Assembly (NCBI GenBank): GCA_016927235.1
Contig: JAFGNB010000126.1
Location: forward strand, 1-33,261
Direction of reading: 5' to 3'
Source: Chitinispirillaceae bacterium
Lineage (GTDB): Bacteria > Fibrobacterota > Chitinivibrionia > Chitinivibrionales > Chitinispirillaceae
DNA length: 33,261 nucleotides
The notes below the pieces were generated by a model. That model worked only from the letters and a program-made list of their open reading frames with translations. It was not told where the DNA came from and made no database searches. Shown one piece after another: positions 24,053 through 32,154 of the stretch (position 1 is the first letter of the stretch; each line of letters begins with the position of its first letter). A program made the translations under genes and the position numbers.

Positions 24053-25318
24053 ATGCCTTACGTCTTTTTACAAACATTCGGTTGCCAGATGAATGTCGCC
24101 GATTCGAATGATGTCGCCGAGCGGCTCTTCACGCATGGTTTCCAGACAATCGGTGATCCGGGTAAGGCCGACCTTATAATAGTGAATACCTGCAGTGTGC
24201 GTGAGCATGCCGAACGGCGTGCGCGGGTGCGCATTGCAGAATTCTGCAGGATGAAGAAACCGGGAGCACAACTCTGGGTGATCGGGTGCATGGCGGAGCG
24301 GCTTGGGGAGAGGCTTATGAAGGATATTCCGGGAGTGGACCGGGTGATCGGTGCACGGTCACTGGGGAGGATCGATGAAATAACCGCAAGGGCTTTTCCC
24401 GGTCAACATGCTGATTTTACGGGTATTGAAACAACGGGTGAAGCAAGTGATTTTATATCGATTATGCGCGGCTGCAATAATTACTGCTCCTACTGTATCG
24501 TTCCATATGTCCGGGGTCCCGAGTCGTCGATTCCTGCGGCAACCATCATTGATGCTGTCCGGAAAAAAGCGGGACAGGGTGTCAGAGAGGTCACACTACT
24601 CGGCCAGAATGTCAATTCCTATTGCGATGCAGGGATCGATTTCCCCGATCTTATCCGTGAGGTTGCCGCCGTGGAGGGGATCAAACGAATCCGGTTCACC
24701 ACCTCCCACCCGAAAGATTGTTGTGAAAAGCTGATTCGTACTATCGCCGATGAACCGAAATGCTGCCGCCATATTCACCTTCCGGTCCAGTCGGGTTCCG
24801 ACAGGGTGTTGTCGCTCATGAACCGGCGATACAGTGCCGCCGACTACCGCGACCGCATCATGATGATTCGTTCGCTCCTTCCCAAGGCGGACATCACCAC
24901 CGATTTTCTCGTCGGCTTTCCGTCGGAGACCGATGCCGATTTCGAAGCGACGCTCGCACTTGTCGAGGAGGTCCGTTTTACCGGGGCGTTCATGTTCGCC
25001 TACAGCGTCCGCGAAGGGACCGTCGCAGCGAATTTCGTCGACACGGTTGCCGATGCGATCAAACGCCGAAGGCTCAAGATGCTGATCGACCGGCAAACGG
25101 CAATTACGAAAGAGAAGTATTCCGCCATGGTGGGCCGGAAGGTGCAGCTTATGATACGCGGGCGGCAGCTGAAGCGTGACCGGCTCTGGATGGCGCGTGA
25201 CTATGGATGTAAAAGAGCGCTCATCGCTTGCGACGACGTACAGGCAGGAACGATTTTACAGGCTGAGGTTGTTCGGACCAGCGGTATGACAATCATCTGC
25301 GAAAGGACCGCACCATGA
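24053..25318 (+). CDS. miaB: tRNA-2-methylthio-N6-dimethylallyladenosine synthase
   Basis: 421 aa. The UPF0004 domain carries the auxiliary-cluster cysteines Cys11 (TFGCQMN), Cys47 (VNTCSVR) and Cys79 (VIGCM). The radical SAM domain binds its cluster through Cys141/145/148 (GCNNYCSYCIVPYVRGPE). A C-terminal TRAM domain (about 355-421) binds RNA. The QMN and PYVRGPE signatures favour MiaB over RimO or MtaB. It methylthiolates A37 of tRNAs reading UNN codons. No Shine-Dalgarno is visible before the ATG, which is preceded by TTGCCTTTTTTCA. Its stop overlaps the next gene's start (ATGA), so it heads a four-gene run towards gatB. Confidence 0.93.
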   Translation: MPYVFLQTFGCQMNVADSNDVAERLFTHGFQTIGDPGKADLIIVNTCSVREHAERRARVRIAEFCRMKKPGAQLWVIGCMAERLGERLMKDIPGVDRVIGARSLGRIDEITARAFPGQHADFTGIETTGEASDFISIMRGCNNYCSYCIVPYVRGPESSIPAATIIDAVRKKAGQGVREVTLLGQNVNSYCDAGIDFPDLIREVAAVEGIKRIRFTTSHPKDCCEKLIRTIADEPKCCRHIHLPVQSGSDRVLSLMNRRYSAADYRDRIMMIRSLLPKADITTDFLVGFPSETDADFEATLALVEEVRFTGAFMFAYSVREGTVAANFVDTVADAIKRRRLKMLIDRQTAITKEKYSAMVGRKVQLMIRGRQLKRDRLWMARDYGCKRALIACDDVQAGTILQAEVVRTSGMTIICERTAP

Positions 25319-25728
25319 AAATTCTTAAATGGCTCGTTGTATTTGTCATTGCATTTCTCTTCGCATGGATCCTCATTTTTACTTTTACGCAGGAGCAGTT
25401 CAAGCAGGTCGCAGCGGCACGAATTTTAACCTACTGGACTCCTGCGATACCGATTTACTATTATGTTGCCGGGGCGTTCGGCGTGGGCCTGATTCTGGGA
25501 CTTTTTGCGGCATTTTATTATTATATCGTTCTTCAGTCGAAAGTACACCGCCGGACGAAAGAGCTCCGCGAACTTGAAGAGAAACTCGCCGATGCGCGCA
25601 GGATGCTTGAGCAGTCCGAAACGGCCCGTACGACGGACACGCCTCCGATTTCCGAAGCGCAATTCACCGAGAGTGAAGCGCCGCCGGAAATACCGGTTGA
25701 GGGTGCGACATCGGAGGAACCGTTATGA
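25315..25728 (+). CDS. LapA-like (DUF1049) inner membrane protein
   Basis: 137 aa. Two transmembrane helices (about 5-24 and 48-72) are separated by a short loop. A charged coiled coil (VHRRTKELRELEEKLADARR, about 77-96) and an acidic Pro/Glu-rich tail follow. This is the LapA/YciS layout; in E. coli LapA works with LapB in controlling lipopolysaccharide assembly. Here no lapB is directly adjacent, although the next gene encodes TPR-like repeats. Start and stop both overlap neighbours by 4 nt (ATGA), indicating tight translational coupling. Confidence 0.75.
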   Translation: MKILKWLVVFVIAFLFAWILIFTFTQEQFKQVAAARILTYWTPAIPIYYYVAGAFGVGLILGLFAAFYYYIVLQSKVHRRTKELRELEEKLADARRMLEQSETARTTDTPPISEAQFTESEAPPEIPVEGATSEEPL

Positions 25729-26744
25729 GGGGGTGGGTGAAAGCGTTTACCGTCGAAGGTGTTCTTCTCGGAGTTTTGTATACATGGGCCGCCGCCGCCG
25801 ATACAGACCACACTGCAGGGGTGAAATTGCTCGATGAAGGGCGTTATAAGGAAGCCGCACAACGGCTCGCGAAAGCCTACCGGTCACACCCTTCCGATTG
25901 CCGCATCGCTTTCGACTATGCCCGTGTAGCCCCATGCTCGCTTGCGGTTGCCATTTATACGAAATGCTCCGGAGATACGACCGTCCCCGACTCACTCCGC
26001 GCAGCATCCTACGGCATGCTGGGGGACTACTCGTTTGTCCACAGCGCCTTCAAAACCGCGGCGGAGCGATATCGCTTGGCGTCGACCATCCGTTCCGATC
26101 CGTATTACCGCCACCGGTGGGCGCTTGCGGCGGCGGCGTTGCATGACGTCACAACCGCCCGATCGCTCTGGCACACCATAACGCTTGATCACGGCACGCT
26201 TCTCGCACTCGAGGCGCACTACCGTATCGGGCTGCTCGATATGGATGCGGGGCATTACGATTCCGCCTTCCAACGGTTCTCGCGGACCGGTGAGCTTGAT
26301 GCGGCGCGACCGTGGACAATCGCGGCGACCGCCGCGAAACTGGAATGCGCGATCAAACTCGGTAGAGCGGATTCGGCAAAGGTGCTGGAGAAGCGACTGC
26401 AGCCGTTCGGTGATCGGCTCCTGGAAAAAGACCTGCTCACGTTGGCGGCACTGCGCACCGAAGAAAAGGCTCCGGCCGCCCCCGCACCGTCCGACGGCGA
26501 AACGTCCGACGGTGCGGCGTATACTTTGCAGGTGGGAGCGTTCGGCTCCCTTGATAATGCGACCAGTCTGCAGAAAAGGCTGGAGCAGCGCTTCGGGGAG
26601 GTGTCGATCCTGCCGGTCACCCTGTCGGACCAGGTGTTTTACCGCGTCCGGATCGGCACCTTTCAAAGTAAATCCGCAGCCGAGGCCTACGGCGGCGATT
26701 CGCTCACCCCGGCGGGGATCGCCTTCAAGGCCGTTGCCAAGTAA
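25725..26744 (+). CDS. Exported TPR protein with C-terminal SPOR domain
   Basis: 339 aa. A signal peptide of about 24 residues (VLLGVLYTWAAAADT) precedes TPR-like helical repeats (about 25-235, e.g. GVKLLDEGRYKEAAQRLAKA). A linker rich in Ala, Pro and Asp leads to a SPOR domain at about 259-337 (YTLQVGAFGSLDNATSLQKR, VFYRVRIGTFQSKSAAEAY). SPOR domains bind denuded septal peptidoglycan glycans, so a periplasmic role at the division site or cell wall is likely. It overlaps the LapA-like gene by 4 nt, and gatB starts 31 bp later. Confidence 0.85.
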   Translation: MRGWVKAFTVEGVLLGVLYTWAAAADTDHTAGVKLLDEGRYKEAAQRLAKAYRSHPSDCRIAFDYARVAPCSLAVAIYTKCSGDTTVPDSLRAASYGMLGDYSFVHSAFKTAAERYRLASTIRSDPYYRHRWALAAAALHDVTTARSLWHTITLDHGTLLALEAHYRIGLLDMDAGHYDSAFQRFSRTGELDAARPWTIAATAAKLECAIKLGRADSAKVLEKRLQPFGDRLLEKDLLTLAALRTEEKAPAAPAPSDGETSDGAAYTLQVGAFGSLDNATSLQKRLEQRFGEVSILPVTLSDQVFYRVRIGTFQSKSAAEAYGGDSLTPAGIAFKAVAK

Positions 26745-26775
26745 AAAGCTACTTAAGTGAATATGGAGTTTGTTG

Positions 26776-28200
26776 GTGGATTTTGAAACCGTCATCGGCC
26801 TGGAGATTCATGCGCGGTTATTGACGGAGACGAAACTCTTCTGCGGCTGCCGTTCGCGGTTCGGCGACCCGGCGAACACCAACGGCTGTCCGGTCTGCCT
26901 CGGCCTGCCGGGTGCGCTCCCGGTGCTCAACCGCAGGGCGGTCGCCATGGCAATCCGTATGGGGTGCGCGATCGGCTGCGCCATCGCCGAACGATCGTTG
27001 TTCGTCAGAAAACACTATTTCTACCCGGATCTTCCGAAGGGGTATCAGATTTCACAGCACGATACACCGCTCGGCCGTAACGGAAAAGTGCCGATGGTCG
27101 TCGATGGCGCGTTGAAAGCCGTCGGGGTGACCAGAATCCATCTGGAAGAGGATGCCGGGAAGCTTATTCACGACCGCGGGCCCGAATCTCTTTTCGACGT
27201 CAACCGGTGCGGCACGCCGCTTATCGAAATCGTCAGCGAGCCGGACCTGCGCAGTCCTCACGAAGCGTATGTATTTTTCTCCGGAATTAAAGCGATACTC
27301 GAGTATCTTGGCATCTGCGATTGCATTATGGAAGAGGGGAGTCTTCGCTGCGACGCCAATATATCCCTTCGGTTAAGGGGCGAAACGAACCTCGGAACAA
27401 AAACCGAAATCAAGAACATGAACAGTTTCCGCGGCGTGAAAAAGGCGCTTGAGTACGAGGCGCGGCGCCAGGAGGAGGTGCTTCGCGGCAACGGGAAGAT
27501 CCTTCAGGAGACGTTTCTCTGGGACCCGAATGCCGACAGAGTGATTTCCATGCGGTCCAAGGAAGAGGTTCATGACTATCGCTATTTTCCCGAACCCGAT
27601 CTTCCGCCGCTTACCGTGACTTTAGAGGAGATCGCCGCACTCCGAAAAACGCTTCCCGAATTGCCCGCACAGCGGTGTAAGCGGTTTGTTGGGCAAATGG
27701 GTTTGCAGGAATATCCGGCTGAAATACTCACTTCGAGTAAAAAACTCGCTGATTTTTTCGAGGCGACGCTTGCCGTATACCCCCATCCCCGGAAGGTTGC
27801 CAACCGGGTTATAGTTGATATTCTTCGCATTATCAATGAGTTGAATATATCCGTCGATCAATTGAAGGTTACTCCCAGCCGTCTAGGGTCCCTTTTGAAG
27901 CTTATTGACAACGGTACCATAAGTGCCGGGAGCGTGCGGAAAATACTCGACCTGATGCAGGAGCGCGACCAGGACCCCGAGTGTATCATCGATGATGAAG
28001 GATTGCGGCAACTTTCCGATTCGCATACGCTTGAAAGTGTTGTCCGATCGGTACTCGCTCAGAACCCCGATGAAGTTGAACGATTCAGGGCGGGCGAGAA
28101 AAAACTGCTCGGCTTTTTTGTCGGTGAGGCGATGAAAGCAACGAAGGGAAGCGGTAATCCGGAAAAAATCAATGCACTGTTAACGGCGCTGCTAGGATAG
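26776..28200 (+). CDS. gatB: Aspartyl/glutamyl-tRNA(Asn/Gln) amidotransferase subunit B
   Basis: 474 aa from GTG 26776, which sits 7 nt after GGAG; the in-frame TTG codons at 26770 and 26773 are too close to that site. Family motifs are VIGLEIHARL, CPVCLGLPGALPVLN, FYPDLPKGYQISQ, GTPLIEIVSEPDL and SLRCDANISLR. A C-terminal YqeY-type tail domain (about 330-474) follows. With GatA and GatC it converts Glu-tRNA(Gln) or Asp-tRNA(Asn) to the amidated form; gatA and gatC are not in the window. GC falls from about 62% in the first third to about 45% in the tail domain. Confidence 0.95.
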   Translation: MDFETVIGLEIHARLLTETKLFCGCRSRFGDPANTNGCPVCLGLPGALPVLNRRAVAMAIRMGCAIGCAIAERSLFVRKHYFYPDLPKGYQISQHDTPLGRNGKVPMVVDGALKAVGVTRIHLEEDAGKLIHDRGPESLFDVNRCGTPLIEIVSEPDLRSPHEAYVFFSGIKAILEYLGICDCIMEEGSLRCDANISLRLRGETNLGTKTEIKNMNSFRGVKKALEYEARRQEEVLRGNGKILQETFLWDPNADRVISMRSKEEVHDYRYFPEPDLPPLTVTLEEIAALRKTLPELPAQRCKRFVGQMGLQEYPAEILTSSKKLADFFEATLAVYPHPRKVANRVIVDILRIINELNISVDQLKVTPSRLGSLLKLIDNGTISAGSVRKILDLMQERDQDPECIIDDEGLRQLSDSHTLESVVRSVLAQNPDEVERFRAGEKKLLGFFVGEAMKATKGSGNPEKINALLTALLG

Positions 28201-28204
28201 ACCG

Positions 28205-28600
28205 ATGGGGAAAAAAGCTATACTGTTATTTCTTGCGGCACTCTATGTTTCAGGTGCCGGCATGGAAAGCAGCGAGGCTGTCAATGCTTCCACGGCTCTC
28301 GGGGAGGGGGAGAACGATTCGATCGCCGCAACCGCGAATATCGATACCGCCATGACGCCGGCAATTCGCGACTCTTTTCCCTCCGCCGGTCCGGCAGCAG
28401 GCGGCAATCCCGACCGATCGGCGGTTACAGAAAAAGGAGCCGTTCAATCCGAAACGGAGACTTCCAAACGCTCTTCCGCAAGGAAAATTTCTCTGATAAA
28501 ACGTCAGTATAATTACCGGCAACAAATAATTCTGGCAATAGGAATGATGGCGTTCGTGGCAATTATCATGACATCAGCCCAGTCATGGAATCCAAAGTAG
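28205..28600 (+). CDS. Small membrane-anchored hypothetical protein
   Basis: 131 aa. A signal-like N-terminus (KKAILLFLAALYVSGAGM) is followed by a low-complexity Ala/Ser/Thr/Glu linker and a C-terminal transmembrane helix (IILAIGMMAFVAIIMTSA, about 107-124). The basic stretch RKISLIKRQYNYRQQ before the helix suggests that end is cytoplasmic. It starts 4 bp after gatB, so it is very likely co-transcribed. I recognise no family. Confidence 0.6.
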   Translation: MGKKAILLFLAALYVSGAGMESSEAVNASTALGEGENDSIAATANIDTAMTPAIRDSFPSAGPAAGGNPDRSAVTEKGAVQSETETSKRSSARKISLIKRQYNYRQQIILAIGMMAFVAIIMTSAQSWNPK

Positions 28601-28689
28601 GGAGACACGGGAGGGAAGAGCCGGAAGTGAATGGTAAATTGATTTATTTATCTCATTATCTCAATAACCCCTGAATTACGAATAAAATA

Positions 28690-28718
28690 TTGACACCGCG
28701 GCCTCTATGGTTTATTTT
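28690..28718 (+). promoter_or_regulatory. Promoter of the tRNA-Gly gene
   Basis: A consensus -35 TTGACA (28690-28695), a 17-bp spacer and -10 TATTTT (28713-28718), ending 13 bp before the first base of tRNA-Gly. Confidence 0.7.
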
Positions 28719-28731
28719 TTATTCCCACCAC

Positions 28732-28806
28732 GCGAGAGTAGCTCAGTGGTAGAGCTCCACCTTGCCAAGGTGGCTGTCGCGGGTTCAAGTCCCGTCTCTC
28801 GCTCCA
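28732..28806 (+). tRNA. tRNA-Gly (anticodon GCC)
   Basis: A full cloverleaf is readable. The acceptor stem GCGAGAG/CTCTCGC closes it, and the D-arm contains AGCTCAGTGGTAGAGCT. The anticodon stem CCACC/GGTGG encloses TTGCCAA, giving anticodon GCC. The T-arm is GCGGGTTCAAGTCCCGT. The discriminator base is T, followed by an encoded CCA. Confidence 0.97.
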
Positions 28807-28812
28807 GTTCGC

Positions 28813-28841
28813 GGGCTTCCCCTTGAGGGCAGCCCTTTTTT
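28813..28841 (+). terminator. Intrinsic terminator between the two tRNA genes
   Basis: GGGCT-T-CCC and GGG-C-AGCCC pair around a short CTTGA loop (one internal mismatch) and are followed by six T's. It lies 7 nt after tRNA-Gly and 5 nt before tRNA-Cys. Confidence 0.75.
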
Positions 28842-28846
28842 ACAAC

Positions 28847-28917
<71 letters not shown>

Positions 28918-29142
28918 TAATTTTTTTACTCCAATTTTTTGAAAACAGTGGAGAGAGAAACACCCCGGAAACGCTTTTCCGAAATGATACGAATGGTGTA
29001 TGGGAAAAAGACCGTAGAACAAAAGCATGTTTTTCTGCGTATCAAGGCGAAAAAGGCTGTATATTTCAATTGAAGCGGTTTCTGCATCCACGAATCATTG
29101 TTGCCGCAATACAACGTAACGGCCAAATTCGAGGGCTAATGT

Positions 29143-30354
29143 ATGGGGATTATTCCAGACAAATGGTCCGTAATCGCATCTGTGGGACTGCCGTTACTTG
29201 TCTGCCTTTTTAACTCAAACAGTTTCGGGCAATTGAAATGGAGTAGTGGCGGCTTTCTTCCCGAAGCGGGAGAAGCTTATTTCTCAATCGCTTACGGTAA
29301 CGGCCGTTATGTCGCAACCGGGCAGTTCGGCACGATCGTCGCTTCACTTGATTCAATCGACTGGTTCGACAGGGCAGCTGATATCCCGGAGATGCTGCTC
29401 TGGACGGTGAGCTTCGGAAACGGAATTTTTCTTACTGCCGGCTCCGATAAAATCCTTACTTCGTCCGACGGCGTATCCTGGACGAGCCAGACGGTGGAAA
29501 CCGGCGACTACCTGCTTGCGACAGCCTTCGGCAACGGCGCTTACGTGGCGGTGGGAACGAGGGGGACGATCGTTACCTCGACAAACGGGAAAGAGTGGAT
29601 TGACCGGTCGCCGGAGAACGAGACGGCGGATTTTTACAGCATCTGCCACGGAAACAACATTTTTGTCGCGGTGAACATCGATGCGACCAATGGCTATAAA
29701 TCCTCTTTTTACTATTCGACCGACGGGTATTCATGGAGCGAGACCGAACCGTTTCCCTCAACACTCTGGCAGGTGAGCTTCGGAAACGGGTTTTTCGTTG
29801 CGGTCGGCGACTCCGGTACGGTGATGACGTCGACCGACGGCGTACAATGGAGCCTGCAATCGACCGGAACATCGAGCCGCCTCATGTCGGTTGCCTTCGG
29901 GAGCAGACGGTTCGTTGCGGCGGGAGAGGGCGGGTCGATACTCAGCTCCCCCGACGGGCACGCCTGGTTCGACTGCTCTCCCGGTGTAGACGTGGAATTT
30001 CAATCGGTGACTTTCGGCAGCGACCGGTTCGTCGCCATCGGTGAGAGCGGCGCCGTCTATTTCGCTTCCGTCACTCCCGCCTTTGTCGGCAGGCAGGCAG
30101 GGAACGTGTCAACCGATGCGAATACGGTCAAATTCAACTTCGGCGGTACGACGGTGCTTTTTCCCCCGGGGAACGGGTTTACCGAAGCTATTATTGACAT
30201 GGAGTTATTCTCAATTGCGGGAAAGCGGGTTTTCGCCGCCCATTGTCCACGGAGTGAAGGTGAAATGAACGTTTCTATCCCCACCGGTATGTATGTTCTG
30301 ACCCTTGCCTGCGGGGGAAAACGGATAAGCATGCCGGTAACCGTGACACGGTGA
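29143..30354 (+). CDS. Secreted seven-repeat beta-propeller protein with C-terminal sorting domain
   Basis: 403 aa. An N-terminal hydrophobic segment (about 8-29, ending NSFGQ) acts as a signal peptide. Seven repeats of about 40 residues follow, starting near 48, 88, 126, 166, 209, 249 and 288. Each has the pattern S/T-V-x-F-G-N-G-x-F-V-A-V-G ... G-T-I-x-T-S-x-D-G-x-x-W, an Asp-box-like sialidase/BNR blade. Seven copies would close one seven-bladed propeller. Residues about 325-403 form a sorting-type domain (MELFSIAGKRVF, PTGMYVLTLACGGKR). The function is probably binding or adhesion; no catalytic residues are recognised. GAGGG precedes the ATG by 7 nt. Confidence 0.75.
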   Translation: MGIIPDKWSVIASVGLPLLVCLFNSNSFGQLKWSSGGFLPEAGEAYFSIAYGNGRYVATGQFGTIVASLDSIDWFDRAADIPEMLLWTVSFGNGIFLTAGSDKILTSSDGVSWTSQTVETGDYLLATAFGNGAYVAVGTRGTIVTSTNGKEWIDRSPENETADFYSICHGNNIFVAVNIDATNGYKSSFYYSTDGYSWSETEPFPSTLWQVSFGNGFFVAVGDSGTVMTSTDGVQWSLQSTGTSSRLMSVAFGSRRFVAAGEGGSILSSPDGHAWFDCSPGVDVEFQSVTFGSDRFVAIGESGAVYFASVTPAFVGRQAGNVSTDANTVKFNFGGTTVLFPPGNGFTEAIIDMELFSIAGKRVFAAHCPRSEGEMNVSIPTGMYVLTLACGGKRISMPVTVTR

Positions 30355-30381
30355 TCAGGGGAGGCGGATGCCGGGCAGCCG

Positions 30382-30873
30382 CTACGGCAGTTCCTTAGAA
30401 AAAACCACCATATCGTCGTTGTCATTGTAAAAATTTTTTATCGTTGCCTCGACAGCGTATCCATGCCGCTGATAAAACCGCCGGGCGGCTCCATAGTCGG
30501 ATCGGGAGGAGGTTTCGATGTATACCCGTTTGCCGCCCATGGTGCGGATTTGATTTTCCGTTTCAACCATCAGAGCCGAGCCGATCTTAATTCCGTTATA
30601 CTGTTTGGCAACCACGATCCAAAAAAGGTCGTAACTGGCGACCGTGCAGGCGATCGGCCCGAAACAGGTATATCCGATGGGAGCGCCGTTTTCTTCGGCG
30701 AAGACGAAATGGTATCCGCTTGCAATACCCCGGCGAAGCCGTTCTTCGATAAGTTCAATTGCTATACCGATTTCATCGGGGCGGAAGACGCCGGGAGACG
30801 TGACGATTGAACGGACCGCTTCAATGTCGGCTTCACAGGGGACAGTGCGGAAAGAGATCTTTGGGAGCTGCAT
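30382..30873 (-). CDS. GNAT-family N-acetyltransferase
   Basis: 163 aa, a single GNAT domain. Visible are FVFAEENGAPIGYTCFGP (strands 2-4), YDLFWIVVAKQYNGIKIGSA (strand 4 and a degenerate acetyl-CoA loop) and RRFYQRHGYAVEA (the characteristic FY-x-x-x-G-F/Y motif). It would transfer an acetyl group from acetyl-CoA to an amine; the substrate cannot be predicted. GAGG is present but about 12 nt from the ATG. An extended -10 promoter lies upstream. It is convergent with the propeller gene and divergent from the TPR gene. Confidence 0.88.
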   Translation of the reverse strand: MQLPKISFRTVPCEADIEAVRSIVTSPGVFRPDEIGIAIELIEERLRRGIASGYHFVFAEENGAPIGYTCFGPIACTVASYDLFWIVVAKQYNGIKIGSALMVETENQIRTMGGKRVYIETSSRSDYGAARRFYQRHGYAVEATIKNFYNDNDDMVVFSKELP

Positions 30874-30929
30874 ACTAAAAGGGTGGCCTCATTTGTGAAC
30901 AGATACATTTTCCCCAAAACGGAGATAAA

Positions 30930-30938
30930 ATTATATCA
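30930..30938 (-). promoter_or_regulatory. Extended -10 promoter of the GNAT gene
   Basis: On the minus strand TGATATAAT gives an extended TGn plus a perfect TATAAT, about 57 bp before the GNAT start codon. No -35 hexamer is evident, which is common for extended -10 promoters. The remainder of 30874-31158 holds a small hairpin (GAGAAGG/CCTTCTC, 31042-31060) and no gene. Confidence 0.5.
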
Positions 30939-31158
30939 TGCAAAGGTGCCGTGGCGGCTTTATGGCTCTTTCCTGAAAACGGGGCTGAAGCGGCGTTGAT
31001 CGATCGGTCGACAACACAAGCGGGTAATATATGACAAAGTTGAGAAGGCCTCTCCTTCTCCCGGCAGTTCCACCCGATAACCCGTTTCTCCCGCGACATG
31101 AAATCAACTATTTTACCAATTTCCTTTAACTGATCTCCCCGATAGGGAGGAAACCCTT

Positions 31159-32154
31159 GTGGCCCCGTACGATGATTTCAAGCGCATGCTCCGCGAAAGG
31201 CGTTTCAAAGAGGCGGCGGCACTGGCCGAAACGCAGGCGTTTGGCGGCGGGGGCGACGGCGTCTTCTGGCTGAACCAGCAGGCGATCGCTCTGGTGCGGA
31301 TGGGGAGTTACCATGAGGCCGTTGCCGTTGCCGACCAGGCTTTATCACGCAACCCTTCCGGGTTCTATTCGCTCCTTATCCGCTCGGAGGCGCAGTTCAA
31401 GCAGGGGGATTTCGCCGCCGCACTGGTCGGCTTTCAGGAGGCGAGACGCTTCCCGGCGGTGGAGTGCAGGGCGCGCAAAGGAGCACTCGATTGCCTTATT
31501 GGAATGCGCCGTTTCGAGGAGGCGCTCGCCGCACTCGCCGGATGGAACGGCGATGTAAAGGAATCCTATCCCTTCAGGATCAAGGCGCTCCGCGGGCTTC
31601 ACCGGATCGATGAGGCGATTGCGGTTTGCCGGGAGTGGCTCGGCGGATCCGCCGACAACCGGCAGGCGCTCTGGCTGCTTTGCGATTTGGAAACGCGGCG
31701 GGACGGCATCGAGGCAACACTTGCCAAATACGAAAAAATGGCGAAGATTCCCTCCCTTCCTCCCATCTACGGCGAGCTCTGCGCCATGCTTTACCGCAAG
31801 GCGGGGAAGACCGACCGCGCTCTCGGACAGTACGACCGGCTGACGACACGGTCGAATGATCCTGCGATCCTCCGGCGCAAGGCTTTTGCTCTTGCAAAGT
31901 CGGGAAGGGAGAGGGAGGCGCTGCCGCTCCTCGAGGAGCTGCTGCGCGCACGGCCGTCCGACCAGTATGTGCACAGTGCCTACGGTGCGGCGGCGCGGAG
32001 GGGGGGGTATCTCGAAAAGGCATGGAAATTCTACCACGAGCTTCTGACGCTGTACCCCGAGGAAAAATCGCTTTACGGCAGGATAAAAAAGATCGGAAAA
32101 ACGATCGAGGCGTTGCCGGGGGGCGCTCCGCCGGAGAAGGGCGGGGAGCCGTGA
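31159..32154 (+). CDS. Cytoplasmic TPR protein upstream of a large ATPase
   Basis: 331 aa starting with GTG, 8 nt after a strong GGGAGG. No signal peptide. The whole chain consists of helical pairs of the TPR type (YHEAVAVADQALSRNPSGFY, GDFAAALVGFQEARRFP, GKTDRALGQYDRLTTRSNDP, GYLEKAWKFYHELLTLYPEE). Its stop overlaps the start of the following P-loop ATPase (GTGA), so the two are translated together and the TPR protein is likely a partner or adaptor of the ATPase. No enzymatic motif is visible. GC-rich (above 60%). Confidence 0.75.
   Translation: MAPYDDFKRMLRERRFKEAAALAETQAFGGGGDGVFWLNQQAIALVRMGSYHEAVAVADQALSRNPSGFYSLLIRSEAQFKQGDFAAALVGFQEARRFPAVECRARKGALDCLIGMRRFEEALAALAGWNGDVKESYPFRIKALRGLHRIDEAIAVCREWLGGSADNRQALWLLCDLETRRDGIEATLAKYEKMAKIPSLPPIYGELCAMLYRKAGKTDRALGQYDRLTTRSNDPAILRRKAFALAKSGREREALPLLEELLRARPSDQYVHSAYGAAARRGGYLEKAWKFYHELLTLYPEEKSLYGRIKKIGKTIEALPGGAPPEKGGEP

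Noticed and set aside
23418-24077. 219-codon minus-strand frame across the receptor 3' end and miaB start
   Set aside because: Shadow of the receptor's beta-barrel codons; no motif, and both flanking plus-strand genes are secure.
25992-26795. 267-codon open frame on the minus strand
   Set aside because: Antisense to the SPOR/TPR gene in GC-rich DNA; no recognisable motif, Arg/Gly-rich composition and no ribosome binding site.
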